Origin: Mucilaginibacter sp. UR6-1
GTDB lineage: Bacteria; Bacteroidota; Bacteroidia; Sphingobacteriales; Sphingobacteriaceae
Assembly (NCBI RefSeq): GCF_020880975.1
Contig: NZ_JAJIWP010000003.1
Span: 682,001 to 746,000 of the forward strand
Direction: 5' to 3'
Length of the DNA: 64,000 nucleotides
Position 1 is the first letter of the stretch. Each line of letters opens with the position of its first letter. Shown in pieces: positions 8,538 through 16,445 of this stretch. The notes under the pieces were generated by a model that had not been told where the DNA came from, made no database searches, and worked only from the letters and a program-made list of their open reading frames with translations. A program made the translations under genes and the position numbers.

Positions 8538-10634
8538 ATGGCAAAGCAAACCAAGATAACCGAATCAGAACTAACCGATATTACTACCAAAAAAGTAAAG
8601 AGAACAACTAAGGCAAGCGCCAAATCGGCACCTGTACCGGGCGATGAAACCGTGGCTGCAACAACGCCTCAAGCTACCAGCACGGCAATGCCCGATGTAC
8701 ATGTAACCGCTGCTACGCATACTTTTAAGGCAGTGGAGCCATACAGCCGTTTTACCGAGTTTGATGTATCGCTTTTTAAGGCGGGCAAGCATTATAAGCT
8801 GTACGAGAAATTTGGCTCGCACGTGGTTGAGCATCATGGTGTAGTGGGTACGTACTTTGCGGTTTGGGCGCCAAACGCGCAATATGTATCAGTAACAGGT
8901 AATTTTAACGGCTGGAACCGCGGTTCGCACCAGTTACTGGTACGCTGGGATAGCTCAGGTATTTGGGAAGGCTTTATACCGAATATAGGGGTGGGTGAAA
9001 CTTATAAATATTTTATAAAATCATCATCAGGCGAGGAGCTTGAAAAAAGCGACCCCTTCGCGCTACGCTGGGAGTTACCGCCACACACGGCATCCATAGT
9101 AGCTGATACTTTTTATGAGTGGAAGGATAAGCAATGGATGACCAACCGCAATGCGCACAACGCGCTGGATAAACCTTATTCGGTTTATGAGATGCACGTA
9201 GGCTCATGGGCGCGAAGCCCCGAAAGCCCTGATGAGTTTTTAAGCTATACACAGCTTGGCGATAAGCTGGTGCCATACCTCAAGGATATGGGCTTTACCC
9301 ATGTAGAGTTTATGCCTATAATGGAGCACCCGTACTACCCAAGCTGGGGTTACCAGGTGAGCGGCTTTTTCGCGGCATCATCCCGCTATGGTACGCCACA
9401 GCAGTTAATGGAGCTGATTGAACGCCTGCATAACGAGGGCATCGGTGTTATTTTGGATTGGGTACCATCACATTTTCCGGGAGATGCACATGCTTTGTAC
9501 CGCTTTGATGGTTCGCATTTGTATGAACATGCCGATACCCGCAAGGGCTATCATCCCGACTGGAAATCATACATATTTAATTACGGTCGTAACGAGGTGC
9601 GCGCATTTTTAATAAGTAATGCCCTGTTTTGGCTGGATCGTTACCATGCTGATGGTTTGCGTGTGGATGCCGTAGCCTCAATGCTGTACCTTGATTACTC
9701 GCGCAACCATGGCGAGTGGGAGCCCAATATTTATGGCGGTAACGAAAACCTGGAGGCTGTATCATTTTTAAAGGAGTTTAATGAGGCGGTTTACGCGCAC
9801 TTTCCGGATGTGCAAACCATTGCCGAGGAGTCAACCGCGTTTCCGGGTGTAAGCCGCCCTACCTTTACCGGCGGCCTTGGCTTTGGCATGAAATGGATGA
9901 TGGGCTGGATGCACGATACGCTAAAGTATTTTGCTAATGATCCGGTATACCGCAAGTATCATCACGGGCAGATAACGTTTAGCACTATTTATGCCTTCAC
10001 CGAGAATTTTATGCTGCCTTTCTCGCACGATGAGGTGGTGTACGGTAAAAAATCATTATTAAATAAAATGCCGGGCGATGAGTGGCAAAAGTTTGCCAAC
10101 CTGCGCCTGGTGTATAGCTATATGTTTAGTCACCCCGGTACAAAATTGCTTTTTATGGGTGCTGAGTTTGGCCAGGGCGGCGAGTGGAATTACCAGTACT
10201 CGCTGGATTGGCATGTTTTGCAGTATGAGTGCCATCAGGGTATAAAAGAAACCGTTAAAGCCCTGAACCACATTTACCGCAGCGAACCGGCGCTGTATGA
10301 AAAAGGTTTTGACTGGAGCGGCTTTGAATGGGTTGATGGCGGCAATGCCAATGACTCCATACTGGTTTATGCCCGTAAAGGTAACGATCCGGCTAACGAA
10401 ATAATGGTGGTGCTGAACATGACACCTGTTGTACGCCACAACTACCGCATAGGCGTACCCGCGGCAGGTACCTGGCGAGAGATATTCAATTCAGATGCCC
10501 GCGAATTTTGGGGCAGCGGCTCAACTGCCAATGGCGAGCTGCATACCGAAGGCGTTGCATGGCATGGTAAACCGCAGTCGGTAAACCTGGCATTGCCACC
10601 CCTGGGCGCGGTATATTTAAAGCGTGTAGGATAA
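8538..10634 (+). CDS. glgB: 1,4-alpha-glucan branching enzyme
   Basis: A 698-residue GH13 branching enzyme that makes alpha-1,6 branches in glycogen. Residues 1-65 are a low-complexity Thr/Ala/Lys extension not typical of the family. A CBM48-like N-domain follows (GTYFAVWAPNAQYVSVTGNF). The catalytic barrel has EFMPIMEHPYYPSWGYQ, GLRVDAVASMLYLDYSR (nucleophile Asp377), TIAEESTAFPGVSRP (acid Glu430) and LPFSHDEVVYGKKSLL (Asp498). The C-terminal beta domain ends PPLGAVYLKRVG. It is cytosolic. It is the only glycogen-synthesis gene here; glgA and glgC are not in the window. It is followed by a terminator. Confidence 0.95.
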   Translation: MAKQTKITESELTDITTKKVKRTTKASAKSAPVPGDETVAATTPQATSTAMPDVHVTAATHTFKAVEPYSRFTEFDVSLFKAGKHYKLYEKFGSHVVEHHGVVGTYFAVWAPNAQYVSVTGNFNGWNRGSHQLLVRWDSSGIWEGFIPNIGVGETYKYFIKSSSGEELEKSDPFALRWELPPHTASIVADTFYEWKDKQWMTNRNAHNALDKPYSVYEMHVGSWARSPESPDEFLSYTQLGDKLVPYLKDMGFTHVEFMPIMEHPYYPSWGYQVSGFFAASSRYGTPQQLMELIERLHNEGIGVILDWVPSHFPGDAHALYRFDGSHLYEHADTRKGYHPDWKSYIFNYGRNEVRAFLISNALFWLDRYHADGLRVDAVASMLYLDYSRNHGEWEPNIYGGNENLEAVSFLKEFNEAVYAHFPDVQTIAEESTAFPGVSRPTFTGGLGFGMKWMMGWMHDTLKYFANDPVYRKYHHGQITFSTIYAFTENFMLPFSHDEVVYGKKSLLNKMPGDEWQKFANLRLVYSYMFSHPGTKLLFMGAEFGQGGEWNYQYSLDWHVLQYECHQGIKETVKALNHIYRSEPALYEKGFDWSGFEWVDGGNANDSILVYARKGNDPANEIMVVLNMTPVVRHNYRIGVPAAGTWREIFNSDAREFWGSGSTANGELHTEGVAWHGKPQSVNLALPPLGAVYLKRVG

Positions 10635-10655
10635 TTTTTATCGGCATATTATAAC

Positions 10656-10702
10656 AAAAAGCCTGTGTTTGCTGTTTAATAACAACGAATACAGGCTTTT
10701 TT
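10656..10702 (+). terminator. Terminator after glgB, abutting the BLUF start codon
   Basis: Stem AAAAAGCCTGT (10656-10666) with ACAGGCTTTTTT (10691-10702). The T-tract ends one base before the ATG at 10704. Confidence 0.8.
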
Positions 10703-10703
10703 C

Positions 10704-11120
10704 ATGTTCAACATAATTTACCTAAGCACGGCTACCACTTTACTTAATGATTTTGAATTGGCCGAGATACTCTCGATAAGTCGTGATAACAATGTAGCAA
10801 AACAGCTTACCGGTATGCTGCTTTATGCCGATGGTACCTTTATGCAGGTACTTGAGGGCGAAAAGGAAGAGGTGATGCGCACCTATCATAAAATATTGCT
10901 TGACGAGCGGCACAAAAATGTGATAGAGCTTGCTGCCGGGCCGCTTGACACGCGTAACTTCCCTGAGTGGAGCATGGGTTTCGCGTCTGTAAATGCCGAT
11001 GTACTGGAGGAGTTTGAAGGTTATGTTGACCCTCAGAGCAAAGGCTTTTTAAATAACGAGAAAGTAAATGCCGCCATCATTATGCTCAAAGGCTTTGCTG
11101 AGAATAATAAAATGAATTAA
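10704..11120 (+). CDS. BLUF domain blue-light sensor
   Basis: A 138-residue stand-alone BLUF protein, which binds FAD non-covalently and senses blue light. The photochemical residues are all present with the same spacing as in AppA: Tyr6 (IIYLS), Asn30, Gln48 (FMQVLEG) and Trp89-Ser-Met91 (WSMGF). After the domain (about residues 1-95) a 40-residue helical tail serves as output; no effector domain is fused, so it must act through a partner. The start is fixed by the conserved N-terminal beta strand, yet the ATG lies one base after the glgB terminator, leaving no room for a normal leader. Confidence 0.93.
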   Translation: MFNIIYLSTATTLLNDFELAEILSISRDNNVAKQLTGMLLYADGTFMQVLEGEKEEVMRTYHKILLDERHKNVIELAAGPLDTRNFPEWSMGFASVNADVLEEFEGYVDPQSKGFLNNEKVNAAIIMLKGFAENNKMN

Positions 11121-11165
11121 AAGGTTTATACTAAAGCATTAATATAGGGTTAACCTGCATTTAGG

Positions 11166-11173
11166 TAACTTTG
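11166..11173 (+). promoter_or_regulatory. Possible -7 element of the phosphodiesterase gene
   Basis: TAACTTTG matches the TAnnTTTG -7 consensus, and its last base lies only 6 bp before the chosen ATG (11180), so the message could be nearly leaderless. No convincing -33 TTG was found at the right distance. Confidence 0.3.
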
Positions 11174-11179
11174 TATTGT

Positions 11180-12445
11180 ATGAAGCACTTTTTTATAATT
11201 CCCCTTTTGTTGCTTTTTATAAGCAGCTATGCTCAAACGGATACCACACAAAAAGTTATTGCCGGTCGTAAAAATAGCCTTGCCCAGCAAAATAAGCCTT
11301 ATGTTATACTCATATCATCAGATGCATTCAGGTACGATTTTGCAAAGAAGTATAATGCGCAGCACCTGTTAGCATTTAGTGATAGCGGTGTACGTGCCGA
11401 TGCCATGATACCATCATATCCGTCGCTTACCTTTCCTAACCATTATGCCCTGGTAACAGGTATGTACCCATCACACAGCGGGCTGGTGCATAATAATTTT
11501 TACGATCCTGCAACTCAAAAACATTATAATAATAACGACAAAAAGGCCGTGGCCGATAGCTCATGGTATGGCGGTACGCCGCTTTGGGTACTGGCTGAAA
11601 AGCAGCAAATGCTTGCCGCGAGCTTTTATTGGGTAGCCGCCGAGGCGCCTATACAGGGCGTTAACCCGACATATTACTATAATTATAACAATCAGATACC
11701 CATCGGGCGGCGCATACAAAAAGTAGGCGAATGGCTCAGGCTGCCCGCGGAGCAGCGCCCGCACCTTATTACCTTCTATCTGTCTAACGTTGATGATGCC
11801 GCGCATAAATATGGTCCCGACTCAAAGGAGGCAGGGGAGGCTGTGCAATATGTTGATTCGGTAGTGAATGAACTGGTAAAGGTGGTTAAACCAACAGGGC
11901 TGGATGTAAACTTCATCTTCGTATCCGACCATGGCATGACCCGCGTTAACAACAAGCACCCTATGCAACTGCCCGCCGTTGATAGTACAAAGTTTACCAT
12001 GGCTGGTGATGGTATACTGGTTGAGCTGTACGCCAAACCCGGTGCCGATGTACAAGGCACCTACAAAGTACTTAAAGCGCAGGCCCGTAACTATAGCGTG
12101 ATACTGAAGAAGGATATGCCTGCACGCCTGCATTACGGTACAAAGGACGATCGCTATAACCGCATAGGCGATATTTTGTTAAAACCCAACTGGCCTTATG
12201 TATTTAAGTACGTCGGCAAAACGTATATCAACCCCGGCTGGCATGGTTTTGATCCGTTTTTGGTGAAGGATGTTCATGCTACGTTTTTGGCCTGGGGGCC
12301 TGCCTTTAAAAAGCATACGCAGGTTAAGGCATTCAGCAATGTAAATGTATATAACATTATTACCCGAATATTAGGCTTAACCCCGCAGGAGCAAACTGAC
12401 GGCACCAACAAAATTGCCGGTAAAGTGTTGCTAAAAGCAAAATGA
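11180..12445 (+). CDS. Ectonucleotide pyrophosphatase/phosphodiesterase (alkaline phosphatase superfamily)
   Basis: A 421-residue exported enzyme of the NPP type that hydrolyses phosphodiester or pyrophosphate bonds in nucleotides or related molecules. The start at 11180 gives signal peptide MKHFFIIPLLLLFISSYAQ. Metal- and nucleophile-site motifs are SSDAFRYDF, SLTFPNHYALVTGMYP (nucleophile Thr84), NVDDAAHKYGPDS, FVSDHGMT and a late NPGWHGFDP His. It is periplasmic. Its last four bases (ATGA) overlap the start of the DoxX gene, so the two form an operon. Confidence 0.9.
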   Translation: MKHFFIIPLLLLFISSYAQTDTTQKVIAGRKNSLAQQNKPYVILISSDAFRYDFAKKYNAQHLLAFSDSGVRADAMIPSYPSLTFPNHYALVTGMYPSHSGLVHNNFYDPATQKHYNNNDKKAVADSSWYGGTPLWVLAEKQQMLAASFYWVAAEAPIQGVNPTYYYNYNNQIPIGRRIQKVGEWLRLPAEQRPHLITFYLSNVDDAAHKYGPDSKEAGEAVQYVDSVVNELVKVVKPTGLDVNFIFVSDHGMTRVNNKHPMQLPAVDSTKFTMAGDGILVELYAKPGADVQGTYKVLKAQARNYSVILKKDMPARLHYGTKDDRYNRIGDILLKPNWPYVFKYVGKTYINPGWHGFDPFLVKDVHATFLAWGPAFKKHTQVKAFSNVNVYNIITRILGLTPQEQTDGTNKIAGKVLLKAK

Positions 12446-12849
12446 ATAACCCGCAAATAAGTTACCTGCTGGCCAGGCTGCCCATAGCCGTGAGCATGTT
12501 GGGGCATGGCCTGGTGCGCATACCCAAGCTCGATAAATTTAGCGGCTGGATGATGAGTGAATTCAGTAAATCGGTATTACCACAAAATGCGGTAAAGGCT
12601 TTTGCTTATGTATTACCGTTTGCCGAGTTGCTTATTGGGGCATTGCTGGTAATTGGGTTGTTTACCCGCTATACACTTATAGCCGGTGTGGTGGTTATGC
12701 TGCTCCTGATTTTTGGCTCCAGCATGATAGAACAGTGGAACAATGTTTTCATCCAAATGATGTACGGCGTGTATTTTGCCTTACTATACCATTTTGTTAA
12801 TTATAACAGCTACGCGGCAGATAAATTTATTGCCGTTACAAAAAACTGA
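12442..12849 (+). CDS. DoxX family membrane protein
   Basis: A 135-residue integral membrane protein with about four transmembrane helices (around residues 8-24, 50-72, 74-94, 105-122). The pattern, including LLARLPIAVSMLGHG near the start and LPFAELLIGALLVIGLFTR, fits the DoxX/DoxD family, whose members are small membrane proteins linked to redox or quinone chemistry. Its start overlaps the stop of the upstream phosphodiesterase (ATGA). The molecular role is not defined. Confidence 0.85.
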   Translation: MNNPQISYLLARLPIAVSMLGHGLVRIPKLDKFSGWMMSEFSKSVLPQNAVKAFAYVLPFAELLIGALLVIGLFTRYTLIAGVVVMLLLIFGSSMIEQWNNVFIQMMYGVYFALLYHFVNYNSYAADKFIAVTKN

Positions 12850-13061
12850 GCTTAGCAGGTAAACCGTTTTTTTATACTATAAAACCACATTATTTGTTAA
12901 CATGACAGGTATTTATTATGCTGTTATGTAATAATATTTTATAAGAAATTCGTGATAGTTGTGAGTTTTCATTATAAAATAAAATATTGAGTGAGTTGAA
13001 AATAAATAGTATTATAATAAGTTTTTTACATTTATGTGGTGTATTTGATACACACAATTAT
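12850..13061. other. AT-rich intergenic spacer
   Basis: Follows the DoxX gene. It contains no credible reading frame. The only structure seen is a short perfect hairpin GTGTAT-ttg-ATACAC at 13039-13053, just before the possible small-RNA promoter. Confidence 0.6.
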
Positions 13062-13157
13062 TATGTTTGTACACTAAGTAAGTTTTATGCTTACTAATGT
13101 GATAAGGTTTAGGTTTGAAGCCCCCAAACAGCGAGTGTAAGGGGGCTTTATTTTTAG
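13062..13157 (+). ncRNA. Candidate small RNA with its own promoter and terminator
   Basis: A perfect -7 box TATGTTTG lies at 13062-13069. Downstream there is a stem AGTAAG-ttttatg-CTTACT (13077-13095), and then a strong terminator hairpin AAGCCCCC / GGGGGCTT (13118-13148) with tail TATTTTT. There is no reading frame in between. A transcript of roughly 80 nt is predicted. The alternative is that the hairpin simply ends the DoxX operon 270 bp upstream. The -33 element is poor. Confidence 0.3.
13118..13157 (+). terminator. Rho-independent terminator upstream of tRNA-Arg
   Basis: Eight-bp stem AAGCCCCC (13118-13125) / GGGGGCTT (13141-13148) and a TATTTTT tail. Confidence 0.8.
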
Positions 13158-13193
13158 CCCTGTCCCATCAAAAAGTCAAGCCAAAAACAGGCA

Positions 13194-13224
13194 TTGTCAA
13201 TTCCACTAAAAATTAGCATATTTG
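13194..13224 (+). promoter_or_regulatory. Promoter of tRNA-Arg
   Basis: TTG at 13194-13196, a 20-bp spacer, then CATATTTG (13217-13224), one mismatch from TAnnTTTG. The predicted start near 13230 lies about 20 nt before the tRNA. Confidence 0.5.
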
Positions 13225-13249
13225 CACCGCGAAATACAAACGCAGGTTT

Positions 13250-13323
13250 GGTCCCATAGCTCAGCTGGATAGAGCAACTGCCTTCTAAGCAGTAGGTCTC
13301 AGGTTCGAATCCTGATGGGATCA
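13250..13323 (+). tRNA. tRNA-Arg (anticodon UCU)
   Basis: A 74-nt cloverleaf. The acceptor stem GGTCCCA pairs with TGGGATC, with a G-U pair at position 2. The D arm contains AGCTCAGCTGG. The anticodon stem ACTGC/GCAGT encloses CTTCTAA, giving anticodon TCT. The T arm contains GGTTCGAATCC. The discriminator base is A and CCA is not encoded. It reads AGA/AGG arginine codons. A terminator follows at once. Confidence 0.97.
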
Positions 13324-13325
13324 CT

Positions 13326-13375
13326 AAAAAACTAAAAAACCACTTTATTAACTTAAAGTGGTTTTTTAGTTTTTG
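13326..13375. terminator. Bidirectional terminator after tRNA-Arg
   Basis: A long stem: AAAACTAAAAAACCACTTTA pairs with TAAAGTGG followed by TTTTTTAGTTTT (right arm 13354-13374). The A/T tracts on both sides let it end both the tRNA and the convergent GH28-like gene. Confidence 0.85.
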
Positions 13376-13422
13376 TCTGTTGAGGCAAAAAGAGAGAGTA
13401 TAAGTCGTTTACCTCATTTATA

Positions 13423-14802
13423 TCATTTACTCAATTCTATCTTTCCGCTGTTTGATGATGTTACCTCACGGGTGTTGTTTGTATTGTAAACATTTGTGTT
13501 GATAAATAAAGGCTCACTTATATTATCCAGCTTAATGGCGGTTTGCGGTTTTGGGCCGGTTGCATAAAATTTAACGTTTTGTAAGCGTAAATGCTTTACG
13601 TTGGCCGCGCCTAAAGCCCAGGGCGCCTGTGTAGCGCCATCGGTTATGTAACGTATTGATAGGTTTTTAAAAAGAATGTTTTTATAATTATAACCGGCAT
13701 CGCTATGTATGGCTATGGGGTTTTTAATGTCATCGGCTACTATATTTTCAACGGTAATATCGGTGGCGTTGTTTCCTGTATGCAGTTCAAAAATAAATGG
13801 ATTATTCATGTTGTGCATTTTGAGGTTTGAAATACGGATATCTTCCAGATCGCCCTTAACTATGCCCCAACCTCCCGGCTGAATGTATATACCTGCCAGC
13901 ATATTGGTACGGTTTAATTTGCCTGATGTGCGGTGCGGATATTTACCCGGACCATTAAAGTTGCAGCTTTTTACAAAAAAACCTTTTACAGGCATAATAA
14001 CCCGAATGCCATTGCATGATGAATTGATAATGCAATCTTCTACCCTGAAGTTTTCCCAGAAACCGCCGGCAATGGCATCGTCACCGGTTTGCAGTTCGCA
14101 TTTTTTTAACAGCACATTCCTGCCACCGCGAATGTGGATACCGTCCCATCCCTGCTGTATGTGTATGTTTTTAAAAAGTGTATTTTCCAAATTGTAAGCA
14201 AGTAGGGCATAATTGGCAGCTTTCATTATGGTAATGTTTTCAAACCGGATGTTGTTGCAATTAGCCATAATAATGGTGTGCGGCCCCCTCATGCCTTCCT
14301 CGCCTTTTGCGTTAAATACGTGTTCGCCATCAATAACTCCATCGCCTGAGATGGTGATGTTGTTTACACCTTCAGCTATGATCATCGCCTTTGTCCATAC
14401 AGTGTCATACGCGCTGTTGGCATTATCTCCTGTTGAGCTTACTGTGCTGTACTTGGTAAGATCAGTTACAGGTATAAAGGAATGGTAAAGGTTTATATCA
14501 GTGGTTGCTTTTAAAACAGCCCCTTTTTTCAGGTCGATATTTACATTGCTTTTTAAATAGATGGTTGAGGTCAAAAAAATACCTTTCGGAATAACAACCG
14601 TACCGCCACCCTCGGTAAAGCATTTGCTTATGGCTTTGTTAATTATGTCGGTATTCAAAGTTTTATCATCACCCTTTGCTCCAAGATCCTGGATGTTATA
14701 TCTTTTATGTTGTGCGAATGATACACAGGGCAGGATCAATAATAGCAATGCGATAATAAAGTTTTGAAAAGAAGTTCGGATGGTAAGGGCAATACAAATC
14801 AT
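13423..14802 (-). CDS. GH28-like right-handed beta-helix glycoside hydrolase
   Basis: A 459-residue exported parallel beta-helix protein. It starts with a signal peptide (IIALLLLILPCVSFAQ). YNIQDLGAKGDDKTLNTDIINKA is the typical polygalacturonase/pectate-lyase-superfamily N-terminus. The catalytic Asp pair of GH28 is visible in QTGDDAIAG (Asp241-Asp242), but the usual NTDG, GHG and RIK motifs are changed to GWDGIHI and SSCNGIRV. It therefore probably acts on a different uronate- or rhamnose-containing glycan, or works by an altered mechanism. It lies 1.6 kb from mannonate dehydratase, which fits uronate use. It is periplasmic or secreted. Confidence 0.8.
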   Translation of the reverse strand: MICIALTIRTSFQNFIIALLLLILPCVSFAQHKRYNIQDLGAKGDDKTLNTDIINKAISKCFTEGGGTVVIPKGIFLTSTIYLKSNVNIDLKKGAVLKATTDINLYHSFIPVTDLTKYSTVSSTGDNANSAYDTVWTKAMIIAEGVNNITISGDGVIDGEHVFNAKGEEGMRGPHTIIMANCNNIRFENITIMKAANYALLAYNLENTLFKNIHIQQGWDGIHIRGGRNVLLKKCELQTGDDAIAGGFWENFRVEDCIINSSCNGIRVIMPVKGFFVKSCNFNGPGKYPHRTSGKLNRTNMLAGIYIQPGGWGIVKGDLEDIRISNLKMHNMNNPFIFELHTGNNATDITVENIVADDIKNPIAIHSDAGYNYKNILFKNLSIRYITDGATQAPWALGAANVKHLRLQNVKFYATGPKPQTAIKLDNISEPLFINTNVYNTNNTREVTSSNSGKIELSK

Positions 14803-14924
14803 AAATCAATAGGGGTATAGTCAACAAGTTTTTCAAAACTAAAAAAAGGATCGTAAGCAGGTAGCTAAATCGTTATTTAATTTTATATTTTACTCTTTTC
14901 TATAGAACGGCAAACTATCCTGTA

Positions 14925-15212
14925 TCAAATAAAATTCACTACCAACTGTTCCCATTCCTCCGCTAAAGATAATGCAGACCTGGTTTGCCCGGCTCTTTTA
15001 TACCAGTAGTCGGCGTTCCATACATCGCCCTCTTTACGGTGCAGGTAGGCGTGTACCCATGCGGATGCCGCATCGGTTAACTGGTCAACCTGCGCGTGTG
15101 CCTGGTGCCAGTCGCCTTTAGCATCATACCAAAGGCTTTTTAACTGTACCGGCAGTGTGCCGGGCGGGTACGGTGCGCTTAGTGATGCTTTAAATTCTGC
15201 CAATGTTTTCAT
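14925..15212 (-). CDS. Small conserved hypothetical protein
   Basis: A 95-residue cytosolic protein from the ATG complementary to 15210-15212 (a longer frame reaches 15257 but adds an unlikely tail). It is rich in Trp and Tyr with the pattern LWYDAKGDWHQAHAQV, AWVHAYLHRKEGDVWNADYWYKRAG and ends EEWEQLVV, suggesting a compact helical or TPR-like fold. Similar small proteins are common in Bacteroidota but I know of no function. It follows a TlpA-like gene on the same strand after 70 bp. Confidence 0.75.
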   Translation of the reverse strand: MKTLAEFKASLSAPYPPGTLPVQLKSLWYDAKGDWHQAHAQVDQLTDAASAWVHAYLHRKEGDVWNADYWYKRAGQTRSALSLAEEWEQLVVNFI

Positions 15213-15282
15213 AAGATGTTTGTTGCGCTGACGAGCGTTATTGAACAAATATAGCATCCCTTAAATATATAACAGGCTACTA

Positions 15283-15885
15283 TTACCTGGCGAGTAATTT
15301 TATTTGTTCTATAAAATCCGCTGCATCATAATTGCTCATTCCCTCATGGTGGTACCTGATGCTGCCTGTTTTATCGAGGATGACGGTGGTAGGTAATGTG
15401 CCGGTAAATACAGCCTCCGGAACGCCATTCAACACCTTTAAAAAAGGTACGGTATAACCTTCGTTATCGAGGAATGTACGCGCGGCTGATAGGTTTTCAT
15501 CTTCATTAAAAGTCAGGAAAATGATATCGGGGTCATCCTTCAATTTATTGTACAGGCTTTGAACAGACGGAAATTCGGCCCTGCAGGGTGGGCACCACGA
15601 TGCCCAGAAATTGATAAGTACAACCTTGCCTTTATAATTGGCTATATGCTGTGTCCGGCCGTTTTCATCCCGGTACAAAAAATCAATGATCTGCCGGGCG
15701 GAGCTTTCAGGCTTTTTATCAGAGATACTGGCGTTAAACATGCCTGTGCGCAATAGCTGCCGTAAAAACCACGACTTTGCAGTTGGGCTAACCAGGAGGA
15801 CAAGCATTCCGGAAAGCATCAGCAAAAAAAGGCCGTTTTTCCGGAAAAACTGTTTCAGGGCCGATGCCCGCTCACTAAAACTCAT
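15283..15885 (-). CDS. TlpA/ResA-type thiol-disulfide oxidoreductase
   Basis: A 200-residue membrane-anchored thioredoxin-fold protein. One N-terminal transmembrane helix (about residues 18-36) leaves the domain in the periplasm. The active site is INFWASWCPPCRAEFPSV, a WCPPC motif typical of TlpA/ResA reductases that keep cysteines reduced for cytochrome maturation or protein repair. The cis-Pro loop is in FTGTLPTTVILD. The C-terminus ends in a helix, DAADFIEQIKLLAR. It probably forms a unit with the small hypothetical gene downstream. Confidence 0.92.
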   Translation of the reverse strand: MSFSERASALKQFFRKNGLFLLMLSGMLVLLVSPTAKSWFLRQLLRTGMFNASISDKKPESSARQIIDFLYRDENGRTQHIANYKGKVVLINFWASWCPPCRAEFPSVQSLYNKLKDDPDIIFLTFNEDENLSAARTFLDNEGYTVPFLKVLNGVPEAVFTGTLPTTVILDKTGSIRYHHEGMSNYDAADFIEQIKLLAR

Positions 15886-16012
15886 TGCTTTATATTATTA
15901 CCTGCATCAAATTTGACATAAATCCATCATTAATCAGCAAACATATAGGCAGTAAATAATTGTTAATGCTAAGATTACGGCAAGATACATGTGCCGGGAA
16001 AATAATAAAAGC

Positions 16013-16369
16013 ATGAATCAGGACAATAAAACAATACTCGAAAAGGCCAATGCCGCTGTTACCGCTGGCGATAATGAAGGTTTCCTTTCCTTTTGTACCG
16101 ATGATACGGTGTGGGAATTTATAGGCGATAGAACGCTGCACGGAAAAGAGGCGGTAAGGCAGTACATGTCCGAGGCTTATGTAGAACCGCCGCAGTTTAT
16201 GGTTGAGCATTTGGTAGCTGAAGGTGATTATGTTATTGCCACCGGTAAAATCAGCATAAAAAATGATGAAGGCGTATTGATACATTACGCTTATTGTGAT
16301 GTTTGGCGCTTACGGGATGGCAAGTTAGCTGAGTTAAAGGCTTTTGTAATTGAGCAACAGGCAGCGTAA
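16013..16369 (+). CDS. NTF2-like / SnoaL-type protein
   Basis: A 118-residue cytosolic alpha+beta barrel protein of the NTF2/ketosteroid-isomerase-like superfamily. The pattern is ILEKANAAVTAGDNEGFLSF, then CTDDTVWEFIGDRTLHGKEA and a final strand pair CDVWRLRDGKLAELKAF. Members bind small hydrophobic ligands or are enzymes, but this one cannot be assigned a substrate. The start at 16013 is preferred over the earlier in-frame one at 15989 because the fold begins at once after it. It is divergent from the TlpA gene and precedes uxuA. Confidence 0.85.
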   Translation: MNQDNKTILEKANAAVTAGDNEGFLSFCTDDTVWEFIGDRTLHGKEAVRQYMSEAYVEPPQFMVEHLVAEGDYVIATGKISIKNDEGVLIHYAYCDVWRLRDGKLAELKAFVIEQQAA

Positions 16370-16445
16370 ACAATTGCCATATTTATCACTGGTAATTTTA
16401 TCTTCATCCATTCATCGTTACCTTAGCTTGTAAATACACTTATAA

